Below, piece after piece: positions 24,492 to 32,556 of a DNA stretch of 41,498 nt (its first letter is position 1; the number at the start of each line of letters is the position of its first letter). The notes beneath the pieces are model-generated. The model ran no database searches. It was not told the origin of the DNA and saw only the letters and a list, made by a program, of their open reading frames with translations. Source of the stretch: CAZWHE01 sp964633825 (GTDB lineage: Bacteria > Planctomycetota > B15-G4 > CAYZWU01); contig CAZWHE010000016.1 of NCBI GenBank assembly GCA_964633825.1, forward strand, positions 1 through 41,498. Reading direction: 5' to 3'. Both the position numbers and the translations under genes were made by a program.

Positions 24492-26672
24492 ATGTTCGGT
24501 CTGTTGATACATAGCGCAAAAGAATACGGGCTCGCATGGCTGTTTCAGCGGGCGCTTTACGAGTTCCGTGTCAGAACTGGTCGACTCCGCTCCGCATACC
24601 CTGCTCGGGACTGGAAGCCGCAGGAATGGAAGCACTGGCTCATCCCTGGTGTCGATGGAAGCCCTGAGGCGCTGTTCGAGAACTGGAAGATTCAAGACCT
24701 CCGTTTCTTTACTGGGCCGGGATGTATGGAGAGGGTGCCCGGGATCCTCCCGCATGTGATCGGGAATGATGGTCAAGAGCGCTTGCTCGAAGAAGCCGAC
24801 GCGCTTCTGGACGGGAAGTTCAAGTACTTCTTCGGGTCCGACGTTGAGCCGGGCTTCCCGCCGGATTGGCATCTGAATCCGATCACCGGCGGGCGCACCG
24901 GCCAAACCCTCCACTGGTCCAAGCTCCCCATGCTCTCGCCTGAATACGGGGATATCAAATATATCTGGGAGCCGGGGCGGTTCGCGTCCGCATACCTGCT
25001 GGCAAGAGCTTACGCGGTATCGCAAGAAGAGAAGTATGCCGAGGGTTTCTGGCAGCTTGTCGAATCGTGGGGAGAGCAGTGTCCTCCCAACACGGGTGCG
25101 CACTGGAAATGCGGGCAGGAGATGGCCCTGCGAATCATGGCGTGGTTCTTCGCGCTCTATGTCCTGGCCGACAGCCCGGCGACCACTCCCGAGTGCTTCG
25201 CCCGCATAATCGGCATGATCGCCGTTCAGGCGGACCGCATTCTCGGCAATCACATTTACGCGCACCTGCAGCGCAACAACCACTCCATGTCCGAAGGCGT
25301 TGGCGTCTTTGCGGCCGGAGTTCTGCTGCCTTTTATGCGGAAAGCGAATGTCTGGAAAAAACGCGGTCTGGAAATCCTCTGCAACGAGGCGAGGCTGCTG
25401 ATCACGCCTGAAGGGACGTTCAGCCAGAAATCGAACAACTACCATCGCCTGATGCTGCACGATTACCTGTACGCTATGCGGCTCGGAGAAGTGAATGGTG
25501 TTGCGTTCCCCGAAGATGTCCAGGAGCGCATCGCCAATGCCGTTGACATCATGTGCCGGGTGCTCGATCTGCAGTCCGGTTGTGTCCCCAACTTCGGGGC
25601 CAATGACGGTGCCCTGGTTTTGCCCCTGAACAGCTGTGACTACACCGACTTCCGGCCCGTCTGCCAGGCGGGCCGGTATTTCATCGATCGCCGTCGCTGG
25701 CTGGAGCGAGGACCGTGGGACGAGGATCTGTTCTGGCTGTTCGGACCCGAGGCGCTCGACGCGGACCGATCGGAGTTCGAGCAGGTCAACCTGGAAAAGC
25801 CGGCCGGCGGGATCTACACCATGCGGAGTCGGAATTCGTGGGTGTTCACACACTGCGAGTCTTTCCACGAGCGGCCTTCGCAGGCCGACTGCCTACATCT
25901 GGATTTCTGGTGGAAGGGCAGGAACATTGCCTGTGACGCCGGAACGTTTCTCTACTACGCAGACCCACCATGGAACAACGGGCTCGCGGGAACGGCCGTG
26001 CACAATACTGTTTGTGTCGACAGCCGGGACCAGTTGGTGCGCGGCCCCCGTTTCATCTGGACCCGCTGGCACAAGGCGCGCGTGCTCCAATCCGAATATT
26101 TTCCGGAAACAGGCATCACGCTCTGGGAGGGCGAGCACGATGGCTATCGCCGCTTGCCGCGCCCGGTGACGCACAGGCGGACCGTGCTCGGCATCGAGGA
26201 CTCCACCTGGATCGTGGTGGATACATTGACGGGCAAGGGAATGCATCGATATAGACTGCATTGGCTGCTGGAGGACTTCGACCACGAACAGGAAACGGGC
26301 AGCGCCGATCTGACGCTTCACACCGATGCCGGAGACTTTTCTCTGTCGGCACGTGCTCTTTTTCCCGGCACGGGCCCTGTCGAGAACAGTTTGGTCCGGG
26401 CCGCAGAGGACGGCGTGCGGGGCTGGTCGTCACGATACTATGGCCGGCGGGAGCCCGCCTTGTCGTTTGCAGTGGATGTCGAGGGGGGGCTTCCCGGGCG
26501 GTTCTTGACCGTGTTTTCAGAGACGCCCGCTGTTATCGATTACAGCGCAGAGGCCTGGACGATTCGAGTCGGTAAAAAAGCCCTGGAGCTGCGATCAGCG
26601 GGTCGAGGCCCGGGCGTGTCCGAAGGCAAGCTGGTTCTCGCATTCGGCGGAAATGAGATGACTTTTGGATAG
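24492..26672 (+). CDS. Heparinase II/III family protein (alginate-lyase-like fold)
   Basis: The 726-aa protein has an N-terminal alpha/alpha-toroid region. WHLNPITGGRTGQTLHWSKL and DIKYIWEPGRFASAYLLARA lie near residues 125-175, and GNHIYAHLQRNNHSMSEGVG near 255 is strongly conserved in the family. The C-terminal Heparinase_II_III beta-sandwich begins near 430 (GGIYTMRSRNSWVFTHCESF) and contains ADCLHLDFWWKGRNIACDAG near 470 and TAVHNTVCVDSRDQL near 505, the usual His-containing motifs. Family members in exopolysaccharide loci are thought to cleave or edit uronate-containing polymers. No signal peptide is visible, which is common for this branch. It begins 3 nt after the remnant oxidoreductase and is followed 12 bp later by the inverted-repeat element. 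Confidence 0.92.
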   Translation: MFGLLIHSAKEYGLAWLFQRALYEFRVRTGRLRSAYPARDWKPQEWKHWLIPGVDGSPEALFENWKIQDLRFFTGPGCMERVPGILPHVIGNDGQERLLEEADALLDGKFKYFFGSDVEPGFPPDWHLNPITGGRTGQTLHWSKLPMLSPEYGDIKYIWEPGRFASAYLLARAYAVSQEEKYAEGFWQLVESWGEQCPPNTGAHWKCGQEMALRIMAWFFALYVLADSPATTPECFARIIGMIAVQADRILGNHIYAHLQRNNHSMSEGVGVFAAGVLLPFMRKANVWKKRGLEILCNEARLLITPEGTFSQKSNNYHRLMLHDYLYAMRLGEVNGVAFPEDVQERIANAVDIMCRVLDLQSGCVPNFGANDGALVLPLNSCDYTDFRPVCQAGRYFIDRRRWLERGPWDEDLFWLFGPEALDADRSEFEQVNLEKPAGGIYTMRSRNSWVFTHCESFHERPSQADCLHLDFWWKGRNIACDAGTFLYYADPPWNNGLAGTAVHNTVCVDSRDQLVRGPRFIWTRWHKARVLQSEYFPETGITLWEGEHDGYRRLPRPVTHRRTVLGIEDSTWIVVDTLTGKGMHRYRLHWLLEDFDHEQETGSADLTLHTDAGDFSLSARALFPGTGPVENSLVRAAEDGVRGWSSRYYGRREPALSFAVDVEGGLPGRFLTVFSETPAVIDYSAEAWTIRVGKKALELRSAGRGPGVSEGKLVLAFGGNEMTFG

Positions 26673-26684
26673 CACGATACTTTT

Positions 26685-26874
26685 CCTCAACTATGCAAAA
26701 AACATCGGCCCAGACCGGTGAACCTCGCGCCATAGCACGGCATCTGGGGCCAAATGTCGTTTTTTCTGACCCTCACGTATTGTTTAAATACGCTACGGCC
26801 CAGAAAAAACGCTCTTCGGCCCCATCTGCTGCACTCTGATGCGCCTGTGCTCGATGTTTTTTGCATAGTTGAGG
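26685..26874 (+). mobile_element. 190-bp MITE-like element with 23-bp perfect terminal inverted repeats
   Basis: The left end 26685-26707 (starting CCTCAACTATGC) and the right end 26852-26874 are perfect reverse complements over 23 bp. The inner parts also pair: GGGGCC...GTTTTTTCTG on the left matches CAGAAAAAAC...GGCCCC on the right, around a centre near 26784. The whole element could fold into one long imperfect hairpin. It has no coding capacity. T-runs flank both ends, so a short TTT target duplication is possible but not provable. It resembles a non-autonomous transposable element, though I cannot assign a parent IS family. As transcribed RNA it could also attenuate or stabilise the operon mRNA. 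Confidence 0.75.
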
Positions 26875-26954
26875 TTTCTACAGGTTCAATCGTGTCGAGA
26901 TAATAGAAAACAGCAGCGGTTGCACGGGATCGATCTTATGGAGAGTTATACGAT

Positions 26955-28259
26955 ATGAAAATAAGCGTATTCGGTCTGGGCTACGTGGGTGTGGTGACGG
27001 CGGCCTGCTTCTGTAAGGAGGGGCACGAAGTCGTCGGCGTGGATGTGGCTGACAACAAGATCGACCTCATCAACTCGGGGCGCACCCCTATCATCGAAGA
27101 GGACATCGATACATTCGTCGAAAAGGCCGTTGAACAGGGAAAGCTACGGGCGACCAAAGACGCCGAGGATGCCGTCGGCTCGACCGACATGGCGATCGTC
27201 TGCGTCGGCACGCCGTCGTTGCCGAGCGGCGGCCTGGACATGCGCTATGTGCGAAACGTGGCCCGACAGATCGGCGAGGCCTTGTCCCGGCGAACGCGAC
27301 CCTTCTCGATTGTCGTGCGCAGCACAATGGTGCCGGGCTCCCTGCGGAATGTCGTGATCCCTGCGCTGGAAGAAGCCTCCGGGCGTAAAGCCGGCGAAGG
27401 CTTCGATGTTCTCTTTCATCCCGAGTTCCTGCGGGAGGGTTCGTCTGTGTTCGACTTCTACAACCCCCCCAAGATCGTTGTGGGAGAATACATCGAAGGA
27501 ACTGCGGCCCCTCTCCTGAGGCTCTACGGTGAATCGTTCGACGCGCCTCGAATCGTCTGCACCGTGGAAGAAGCCGAAATGGTCAAGTACTGCGACAACC
27601 TTTTCCACGCTCTCAAGATCACCTTCGCCAACGAGATCGGAGAGTTCTGTCACGCCTTTGGCGTCAACAGCCGGGAGGTGATGCGAATCTTCTGCCGGGA
27701 CGAGAAGCTGAACATCTCGTCGAAATACCTCATGCCGGGGTTCGCCTTCGGCGGATCCTGCCTGCCGAAAGATCTGCGCGCTTTTCTGGCGGCCGCGGGG
27801 GAGAGAAACCTCGCTCTGCCGACGTTGGACAATGTCCTTAGGAGCAATCAGAAGCAGATCGAGCGTGCTTTAGGCATTGTATTGGCGCACGGAGAACGCA
27901 AGGTCGGTTTCTACGGCATATCGTTCAAGGAAGGCACCGACGATTTGCGCGAAAGCCCCTACGTTGAGTTGGCTGAAAGGCTCCTTGGCAAAGGCTGTGA
28001 GCTCTCCGTTTTCGATGAAAAGGTGCAGTACTCGCGTCTCGTCGGCGGCAATCTCTCGTTCGTGGAATCGCGACTGCCGCATCTCGCCAAGTTCATCTCC
28101 GATGACATCGGTGTGCTGAACGACTGTCCCCTGCTTGTCCTGAACCATCAAGCCGAAGAATCCAAAATCGAGGAATGGTTGAGCTCCGGCAAGCATTTGA
28201 TCGATTTGACGGGTCGCGACGATTTCCGTGGTCGAGCGGGCTTCGAGAGTATCGTTTAA
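26955..28259 (+). CDS. algD: GDP-mannose 6-dehydrogenase (AlgD-like)
   Basis: This is a UDP-glucose/GDP-mannose dehydrogenase family enzyme, an NAD-dependent oxidase of the C6 alcohol to a carboxylate. It has the N-terminal Rossmann motif MKISVFGLGYVGVVTAACFC, then VVGVDVADNKIDLINSGRTP, then IVCVGTPSLPSGGLDM. The catalytic Cys lies in FAFGGSCLPKDLRAFL near residue 270. LNISSKYLMPGFAFGG, AEMVKYCDNLFHALKITFAN and YGISFKEGTDDLRESPYVEL follow AlgD more closely than UDP-glucose dehydrogenases, so GDP-mannuronate is the likely product. Its start has GGAGAG at 26940-26945. The inverted-repeat element separates it from the heparinase-like gene, its probable functional partner. UDP-sugar specificity is less likely but not excluded. 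Confidence 0.88.
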   Translation: MKISVFGLGYVGVVTAACFCKEGHEVVGVDVADNKIDLINSGRTPIIEEDIDTFVEKAVEQGKLRATKDAEDAVGSTDMAIVCVGTPSLPSGGLDMRYVRNVARQIGEALSRRTRPFSIVVRSTMVPGSLRNVVIPALEEASGRKAGEGFDVLFHPEFLREGSSVFDFYNPPKIVVGEYIEGTAAPLLRLYGESFDAPRIVCTVEEAEMVKYCDNLFHALKITFANEIGEFCHAFGVNSREVMRIFCRDEKLNISSKYLMPGFAFGGSCLPKDLRAFLAAAGERNLALPTLDNVLRSNQKQIERALGIVLAHGERKVGFYGISFKEGTDDLRESPYVELAERLLGKGCELSVFDEKVQYSRLVGGNLSFVESRLPHLAKFISDDIGVLNDCPLLVLNHQAEESKIEEWLSSGKHLIDLTGRDDFRGRAGFESIV

Positions 28260-28335
28260 TGAGTCACAAGCAGGCAATGAAACCGAAGCGGTTCATTGTG
28301 AGTCTCTTACAAGCGCGTTGAGCGCGGTCTCGGTA

Positions 28336-29895
28336 ATGCGGATGAAGCTGACAGTATCGGAACCCGTTGCCGACCTGAGCGAGACGGGCATCGAGCCGTC
28401 GCCCGGGACGGCCGTTGCTTGTCTTCTCGGGGTGCTGCTCGTCTACTCTGCTTTTTGGGCCGTCTGCCCCAAGCCTTTCGTCGCATCCGATCCATTCGTC
28501 TACTCGTTGGGCGCGTATGACATCGCGGAGAACGGGTTTTTCGGCGAATCGGTGTTCCACCACCGTCTGGCCGTCGTGCTTCCGGTAGCGCTCTTGTACA
28601 AGCTGTTCGGCGTCAACATCGTGACCACGAGCGTGTGGGCGCTGGCCGGTGCACTGCTGACAATAATCGCCGTCTGGATCGCTCTTCCCGACTCGAAGAG
28701 CCGGGTCATCGGATCTCTCCTCTGTCTCGCAAGCGTTCCCCTGTTCCAATCCGCGATGGTCTTGTTTCCCGACATCATCGCCACACCGTTCATGGCGTTG
28801 TCTTCGGTCCTTCTGTTTGCGCGCAGAAGACTCTGCGAGACAGCGCGGATCGGGGCCTCGGCGGGTGTCCTTGCGGCAACGCTTTTGTTCATTGCATTTT
28901 TTGCGAAAATGAGCGCGTATTGGGTTTTACCGCTGTGGATCATTGGTGCCGTCGAGGATATGAGGGACGACCGTCGCGCGAGTTTGCTGCGTCGTTTCTA
29001 TCTTCCCGCAGCGGCCGCGGGTCTCGTGCTCGGCGCCTCGTACCTGGTCTTCTGTCATGTGACGTGGGGCGATTCATTCGCCCGCTTCAAGGTGATCCAG
29101 ACGATCTCGACGAGTCATCAGTGGTCGTTCGAAGAAGTCTCGTCCTCTGCAATCTTGAGTCGTTTGACGACGACGCCCGTGGAGTTTCTATACAGCCAGT
29201 ACAGCCTGCTGATTCTTTGCCTGGCCTTCCTGGGAGCCTTGATCGCAATCCCGGCGCTGCGTCCATGGGTGCTGTATACGGCCGTGTGTCTCGGCTTCTT
29301 CTGGTTCGGGTCCGTGAGCTTCACTCGATGGATGCCGCTGCCGATGAAGCTTCGAATGGTGATCCCTCTGTTGCCGGGTTTCTATATCCTCGCGGCTTAC
29401 ATGACGTCCCGGCTGACCGTTGCGGGCTGCCGGAAAGCATCGATTGTCACGATCATTCCCGTACTCCTGGTCCTTTTATTGGCCGGAAGGCGGTTTGCGA
29501 GCCACGGCAGGGAGTGGATGGCGGCGGAGCTCCCTGATGTGCAGGCAATGGAGATCGTGAAACTCGAGGTGAGTTCCAACCCGCAGGATAAGCATTTGCT
29601 TGTGTGTGCGGATCATGTCAGCCCTTGTTCGTTGGGTTTCTACTTCGAATACGAATACCCCGAGAATCTCGAAGTCGTCTACGCGGGGGATCTGACGGAC
29701 GAGAGTTTTCTTGCCGCCAAGTGTTTTCTGTATATCCATCGGGATCTCTCGGAGTGGTGGGGTGACCATCATGGGCGATACCGCTACGATGTTGCGGCTG
29801 ACCGCCTCGGATTCGCGGGTCTTTTCGAGGCGGGATGCGTCAAACTGCTGGCTGTCAGCCGGGAGGACCTGAACGCGCTTCCGCTGGATCCATGA
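28336..29895 (+). CDS. Polytopic GT-C-like (GT39/ArnT-type) membrane glycosyltransferase
   Basis: The protein has about ten membrane segments from residue 25 on, and a soluble C-terminal domain of about 130 residues. PFVASDPFVYSLGAYDIAEN near residue 40 places an acidic residue in the first periplasmic loop, as GT-C enzymes do. VLFPDIIATPFMALSSVLLF near 140 matches the second acidic motif region. Such enzymes use polyprenyl-phosphate sugars to decorate glycans in the periplasm. The frame is open back to a GTG at 28228 inside algD, but that region lacks family resemblance and a good ribosome site. ATG 28336 or 28342 is more likely. A 21-codon frame (28259-28321) sits between algD and this start. 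Specificity is unknown. Confidence 0.75.
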   Translation: MRMKLTVSEPVADLSETGIEPSPGTAVACLLGVLLVYSAFWAVCPKPFVASDPFVYSLGAYDIAENGFFGESVFHHRLAVVLPVALLYKLFGVNIVTTSVWALAGALLTIIAVWIALPDSKSRVIGSLLCLASVPLFQSAMVLFPDIIATPFMALSSVLLFARRRLCETARIGASAGVLAATLLFIAFFAKMSAYWVLPLWIIGAVEDMRDDRRASLLRRFYLPAAAAGLVLGASYLVFCHVTWGDSFARFKVIQTISTSHQWSFEEVSSSAILSRLTTTPVEFLYSQYSLLILCLAFLGALIAIPALRPWVLYTAVCLGFFWFGSVSFTRWMPLPMKLRMVIPLLPGFYILAAYMTSRLTVAGCRKASIVTIIPVLLVLLLAGRRFASHGREWMAAELPDVQAMEIVKLEVSSNPQDKHLLVCADHVSPCSLGFYFEYEYPENLEVVYAGDLTDESFLAAKCFLYIHRDLSEWWGDHHGRYRYDVAADRLGFAGLFEAGCVKLLAVSREDLNALPLDP

Positions 29896-29985
29896 CAAAC
29901 GCACGTCTGAGAGACGGGATTCGCCCTTTTCTTGATCCCGACCCGGTTCCCGTTGGTTTCAGCGCTCTGGTAACTCCGGCAGGAG

Positions 29986-30147
29986 GAGCATCGGCTCTTC
30001 ATGCTTGCCTGTGCTGATTTAAAGCCATATACTTTGAATTTGATTCGGGCTGCCGATGAGATGGATCGTGTGAGGATCAAGAAGATTCTGTTGGAATTCA
30101 TCCCGTCATGCTCATGCAATGACGATAGACAACAGTTGGAAGGTTGA
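29986..30147 (+). pseudogene. Degenerate 3' end of a second CapD/WbpM-like gene
   Basis: Codons from 30049 to the TGA at 30145-30147 encode AADEMDRVRIKKILLEFI and onward, matching the C-terminus of the intact gene at 9810-11651 (AADEMDCERIKKILLKLI). By eye 20 of the last 32 residues are identical, with DNA runs of 18 nt (30049-30066 against 11553-11570) and 17 nt shared. Upstream of 30013 the match fades, with LFMLACADLK loosely like the intact IYMA...VTDIK. A stop at 29971 closes the frame. No start codon or catalytic part remains. The divergence shows it came from a related but not identical capD gene, either an old duplication or a recombination scar. Confidence 0.8.
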
Positions 30148-30273
30148 TAGGCCGTGAATTGTCCCGGCAGTGAAGCTCCCAGCGATTCCGCACAGTGTAT
30201 TCCGGCGAATGCGAGTGAAAAAAAGCGGAACCTGGACGAAGAATCGACACGGCCGCGGCCGATAGGAGGCAGG
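30148..30273 (+). other. Non-coding or decayed spacer between the capD remnant and the 38-bp repeat
   Basis: A frame starting at GTG 30154 runs through the spacer and the 38-bp repeat to a TGA at 30325 (58 codons, Cys/Ser/Pro-rich). It is in the same frame as the capD remnant, just as the nusG-like gene is in frame with the intact capD. It may be a leftover 5' end of another nusG-like gene, but apart from the repeat it shows no protein similarity to it. I would not call it a functional gene. Confidence 0.4.
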
Positions 30274-30311
30274 GAGGTGCGGTGCACCGACGGGGACGGA
30301 GTCTGCCCGGA
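30274..30311 (+). repeat. 38-bp perfect direct repeat, copy 2 (just before wzm)
   Basis: This is identical over 38 of 38 bp to 11661-11698, with unrelated sequence on both sides. It ends 2 nt before the wzm ATG at 30314 and begins 126 nt after the stop of the capD remnant. It includes the palindrome CGGTGCACCG. Confidence 0.9.
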
Positions 30312-30313
30312 AA

Positions 30314-31162
30314 ATGTTAGAAGCTGACCGATCTGACCAGCTGGAAGAGCGGATCATCCGCCCCAAGAAGGGGATCATTGCGGTCGATTTCAACGAGCTC
30401 TGGCGCTACCGGGAGCTATTGTTCTTTCTCACATGGCGCAATGTGCTCGTCCTATACAAGCAAACGGCTCTCGGAATCCTCTGGGCGCTGATCCAACCGA
30501 TCGCCACGATGATCGTCTTTACGGTCATCTTCGGAAACCTGGCCAAGCTGCCGAGCAACGGGATACCTTACCCTATCATGACCTTGGCTGCAATTATACC
30601 CTGGCAATTTTTTTCAGCAGGCCTGACGCGAGGTAGTAATTCCGTTGTGAGCGCCCAGACAATCGTCCAGAAGATATATTTTCCGCGGGTTTATATTCCG
30701 GTCTCGCAGGTCCTGGCGAGTTTCGTCGATTTCGTGATATCCATGTTCATTCTATTCGCGATGATGCTCTGGTATCAGGTTCCATTGCGGGTGGAGCTTC
30801 TGTTATTGCCGGTATTCGTTGTCATAATATTCGCGGCCGCATTCGGCATCAGCATGTTCTTTAGTGCGCTCAATGTGAAGTACCGGGATGTCCAGCACAT
30901 CATGCCTTTTATCGTACGGATCGGCATGTATATCAGTCCGGTTGGTTTCATGAGCAGCGTCGTGCCGGAGAAATGGCGGTTGCTCTACAGCCTCAATCCG
31001 ATTGTCGGTGTGATCGACGGCTTTCGCTGGGCCATTCTCGGGGACCGGTTCGTGCCATATTGGCCCGGCTTCTGGGCTAGCCTGTGTGTGGTTGCCGTGA
31101 TCTTCGTAGTGGGGCTTTACTACTTCCGGTCTACGGAGAAAACATTCGCGGATGTGATCTGA
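30314..31162 (+). CDS. wzm: ABC-2 type polysaccharide export permease (Wzm)
   Basis: This is the inner-membrane permease of an ABC polysaccharide exporter. The N-terminal cytoplasmic part ELWRYRELLFFLTWRNVLVL is followed by YKQTALGILWALIQPIATMI, the family hallmark. Six membrane helices follow, with YPIMTLAAIIPWQFFSAGLT, then TIVQKIYFPRVYIPVSQVLA in the middle and FFSALNVKYRDVQHIMPFIV near residue 180. The length of 282 aa is typical. The 38-bp repeat lies directly before its ATG, and no good Shine-Dalgarno is visible there. The paired ATPase gene follows 75 bp later. It transports a complete, lipid-linked glycan across the inner membrane. Confidence 0.95.
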   Translation: MLEADRSDQLEERIIRPKKGIIAVDFNELWRYRELLFFLTWRNVLVLYKQTALGILWALIQPIATMIVFTVIFGNLAKLPSNGIPYPIMTLAAIIPWQFFSAGLTRGSNSVVSAQTIVQKIYFPRVYIPVSQVLASFVDFVISMFILFAMMLWYQVPLRVELLLLPVFVVIIFAAAFGISMFFSALNVKYRDVQHIMPFIVRIGMYISPVGFMSSVVPEKWRLLYSLNPIVGVIDGFRWAILGDRFVPYWPGFWASLCVVAVIFVVGLYYFRSTEKTFADVI

Positions 31163-31237
31163 TGGCACGGAAGGGAATGGAGCACGGTAACATTCGATCG
31201 GATAGAGAACGGGCTCTTCAACGGGTGGCTGATCCCC

Positions 31238-32554
31238 ATGTCTAACGAAACGGTCATTTCCGTCCGTAACATAGGCAAGCTCTACAAGCTGGGCGCAACC
31301 CTTTCGCACGACACGCTGCGCGACAAGATCGCCCGCGGCGCAAAATCCCTATTCTCCCGATTTCGCCGCAACGATCGATCCCCCGCGTCCGGCACACCGC
31401 ATCCGGCAACCCGCCCTCCGAAGGAGTTGTGGGCCTTGCGGGACGTCTCCTTCGATGTCACGCGGGGTCAGGTCGTGGGCATTATCGGCCGCAACGGAGC
31501 GGGGAAATCCACACTCTTGAAGGTTCTCAGCGAGATCACCGAGCCGACCGAAGGAGAGGTGCATATTCATGGGCGCGTGGGCAGCCTGCTGGAGGTCGGC
31601 ACAGGGATGCATCCGGAGCTCAGTGGAAAGGAGAACGTGTACCTCAACGGATCCATATTGGGAATGCGGAAAGCGGAGATCAGTGAGAAGTACGATGAGA
31701 TCGTTGAGTTCTCGGAGATCTCGGATTTCATGAGTACCCCGATCAAGCGCTACTCCAGCGGCATGAGGGTGCGACTGGGGTTCGCCATCGCCGCCCACCT
31801 GGAACCGGAGATCCTGATCATCGACGAGGTTCTGGCTGTCGGCGACCTGAATTTCCAGAAGAAGTGCCTGGGCAAGATAGAAGACACGGCCAGCGCCGGA
31901 CGCACGGTGCTTTTTGTGAGCCATCGGATGGATGCGATCAGGGGTTTATGCGGCCGCACGCTCCTGCTCCACGAAGGGCGTGTTATCGCCGACGGTGAGA
32001 CGGACCGGACGATACAGGAGTACCATCGCTTGCTCCGTGAAGCCGAGGTCGGCAAGCATACCGCCGCGGGAGACAGAGAACACCGGCGTGGATCCGGCCA
32101 AGTGCGCTTCACGCATATCAGCGTAGCGGATCGGTCGGGTCGTGAAAAGTTCAGCTTCGACCTCGGCGAGGAGATCTGTCTCGGGCTCAGCTACGAGGTG
32201 TTCGAGCCGGTCGATTGTCTGAATGTCATGGTGGCTCTCAGGTCGGGAAGAACGATGGAGGTGGTGACGACGTCGAAGCGGCACGCTATCTCCGGGGAGC
32301 CTCTCCCCGCCGGCCACAAGGGAACGGTCAGATTGGTCCTCTCGCGCCCCAACCTCCGTCCCGGTGAGTATCCGCTTTACTTCGGGTTGGCTGACAACGA
32401 GCATCAAGCCTATGACGTCGTGGACAATCTCACATCGCCGCTCCTTATCTCTACCACGAAAACGCACGAGGAATTGGGCTTCGACCCGGCGCGGCCTTCC
32501 GGGTATTTTGATATCGAATCTGAACTGGAGCCCCGAGCGTCGGGGGGAGATTGA
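31238..32554 (+). CDS. wzt: ABC polysaccharide exporter ATPase with C-terminal carbohydrate-binding domain (Wzt)
   Basis: The ATPase domain shows Walker A GIIGRNGAGKSTLLKVLSEI near residue 83, the signature YSSGMRVRLGFAIAAH near 170, Walker B EILIIDEVLAVGD near 190 and a switch His in LFVSHRMDAI near 225. FSEISDFMSTPIKRYSSG is characteristic of polysaccharide ATPases. Residues about 285-420 form an extra beta-rich domain (VRFTHISVADRSGREKFSFD, then YPLYFGLADNEHQAYDVVDN) matching the Wzt C-terminal domain. In known systems this domain recognises the modified non-reducing end of the finished chain. Export may therefore depend on a terminal modification made by this locus. The start at 31238 overlaps a 28-codon frame (31162-31245) that begins at the wzm stop. 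Confidence 0.95.
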   Translation: MSNETVISVRNIGKLYKLGATLSHDTLRDKIARGAKSLFSRFRRNDRSPASGTPHPATRPPKELWALRDVSFDVTRGQVVGIIGRNGAGKSTLLKVLSEITEPTEGEVHIHGRVGSLLEVGTGMHPELSGKENVYLNGSILGMRKAEISEKYDEIVEFSEISDFMSTPIKRYSSGMRVRLGFAIAAHLEPEILIIDEVLAVGDLNFQKKCLGKIEDTASAGRTVLFVSHRMDAIRGLCGRTLLLHEGRVIADGETDRTIQEYHRLLREAEVGKHTAAGDREHRRGSGQVRFTHISVADRSGREKFSFDLGEEICLGLSYEVFEPVDCLNVMVALRSGRTMEVVTTSKRHAISGEPLPAGHKGTVRLVLSRPNLRPGEYPLYFGLADNEHQAYDVVDNLTSPLLISTTKTHEELGFDPARPSGYFDIESELEPRASGGD

Positions 32555-32556
32555 AC

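Noticed and set aside
24480..25868. Minus-strand frame of 462 codons opposite the heparinase-like gene
   Set aside because: The plus-strand protein matches the heparinase II/III family along its full length.
26685..26874. Reading the inverted repeat as an ordinary rho-independent terminator
   Set aside because: The stem is far too long, the ends are perfect 23-bp inverted repeats, and no typical short GC stem with a T-tract is present at the 3' side.
26899..26904. GATAAT as a -10 box for an algD promoter
   Set aside because: No acceptable -35 hexamer at 16-18 bp; the best candidate (TTTCTA) is poor.
28228..28335. N-terminal extension of the GT-C-like protein into algD
   Set aside because: The extension lacks membrane or family features and has no convincing ribosome site.
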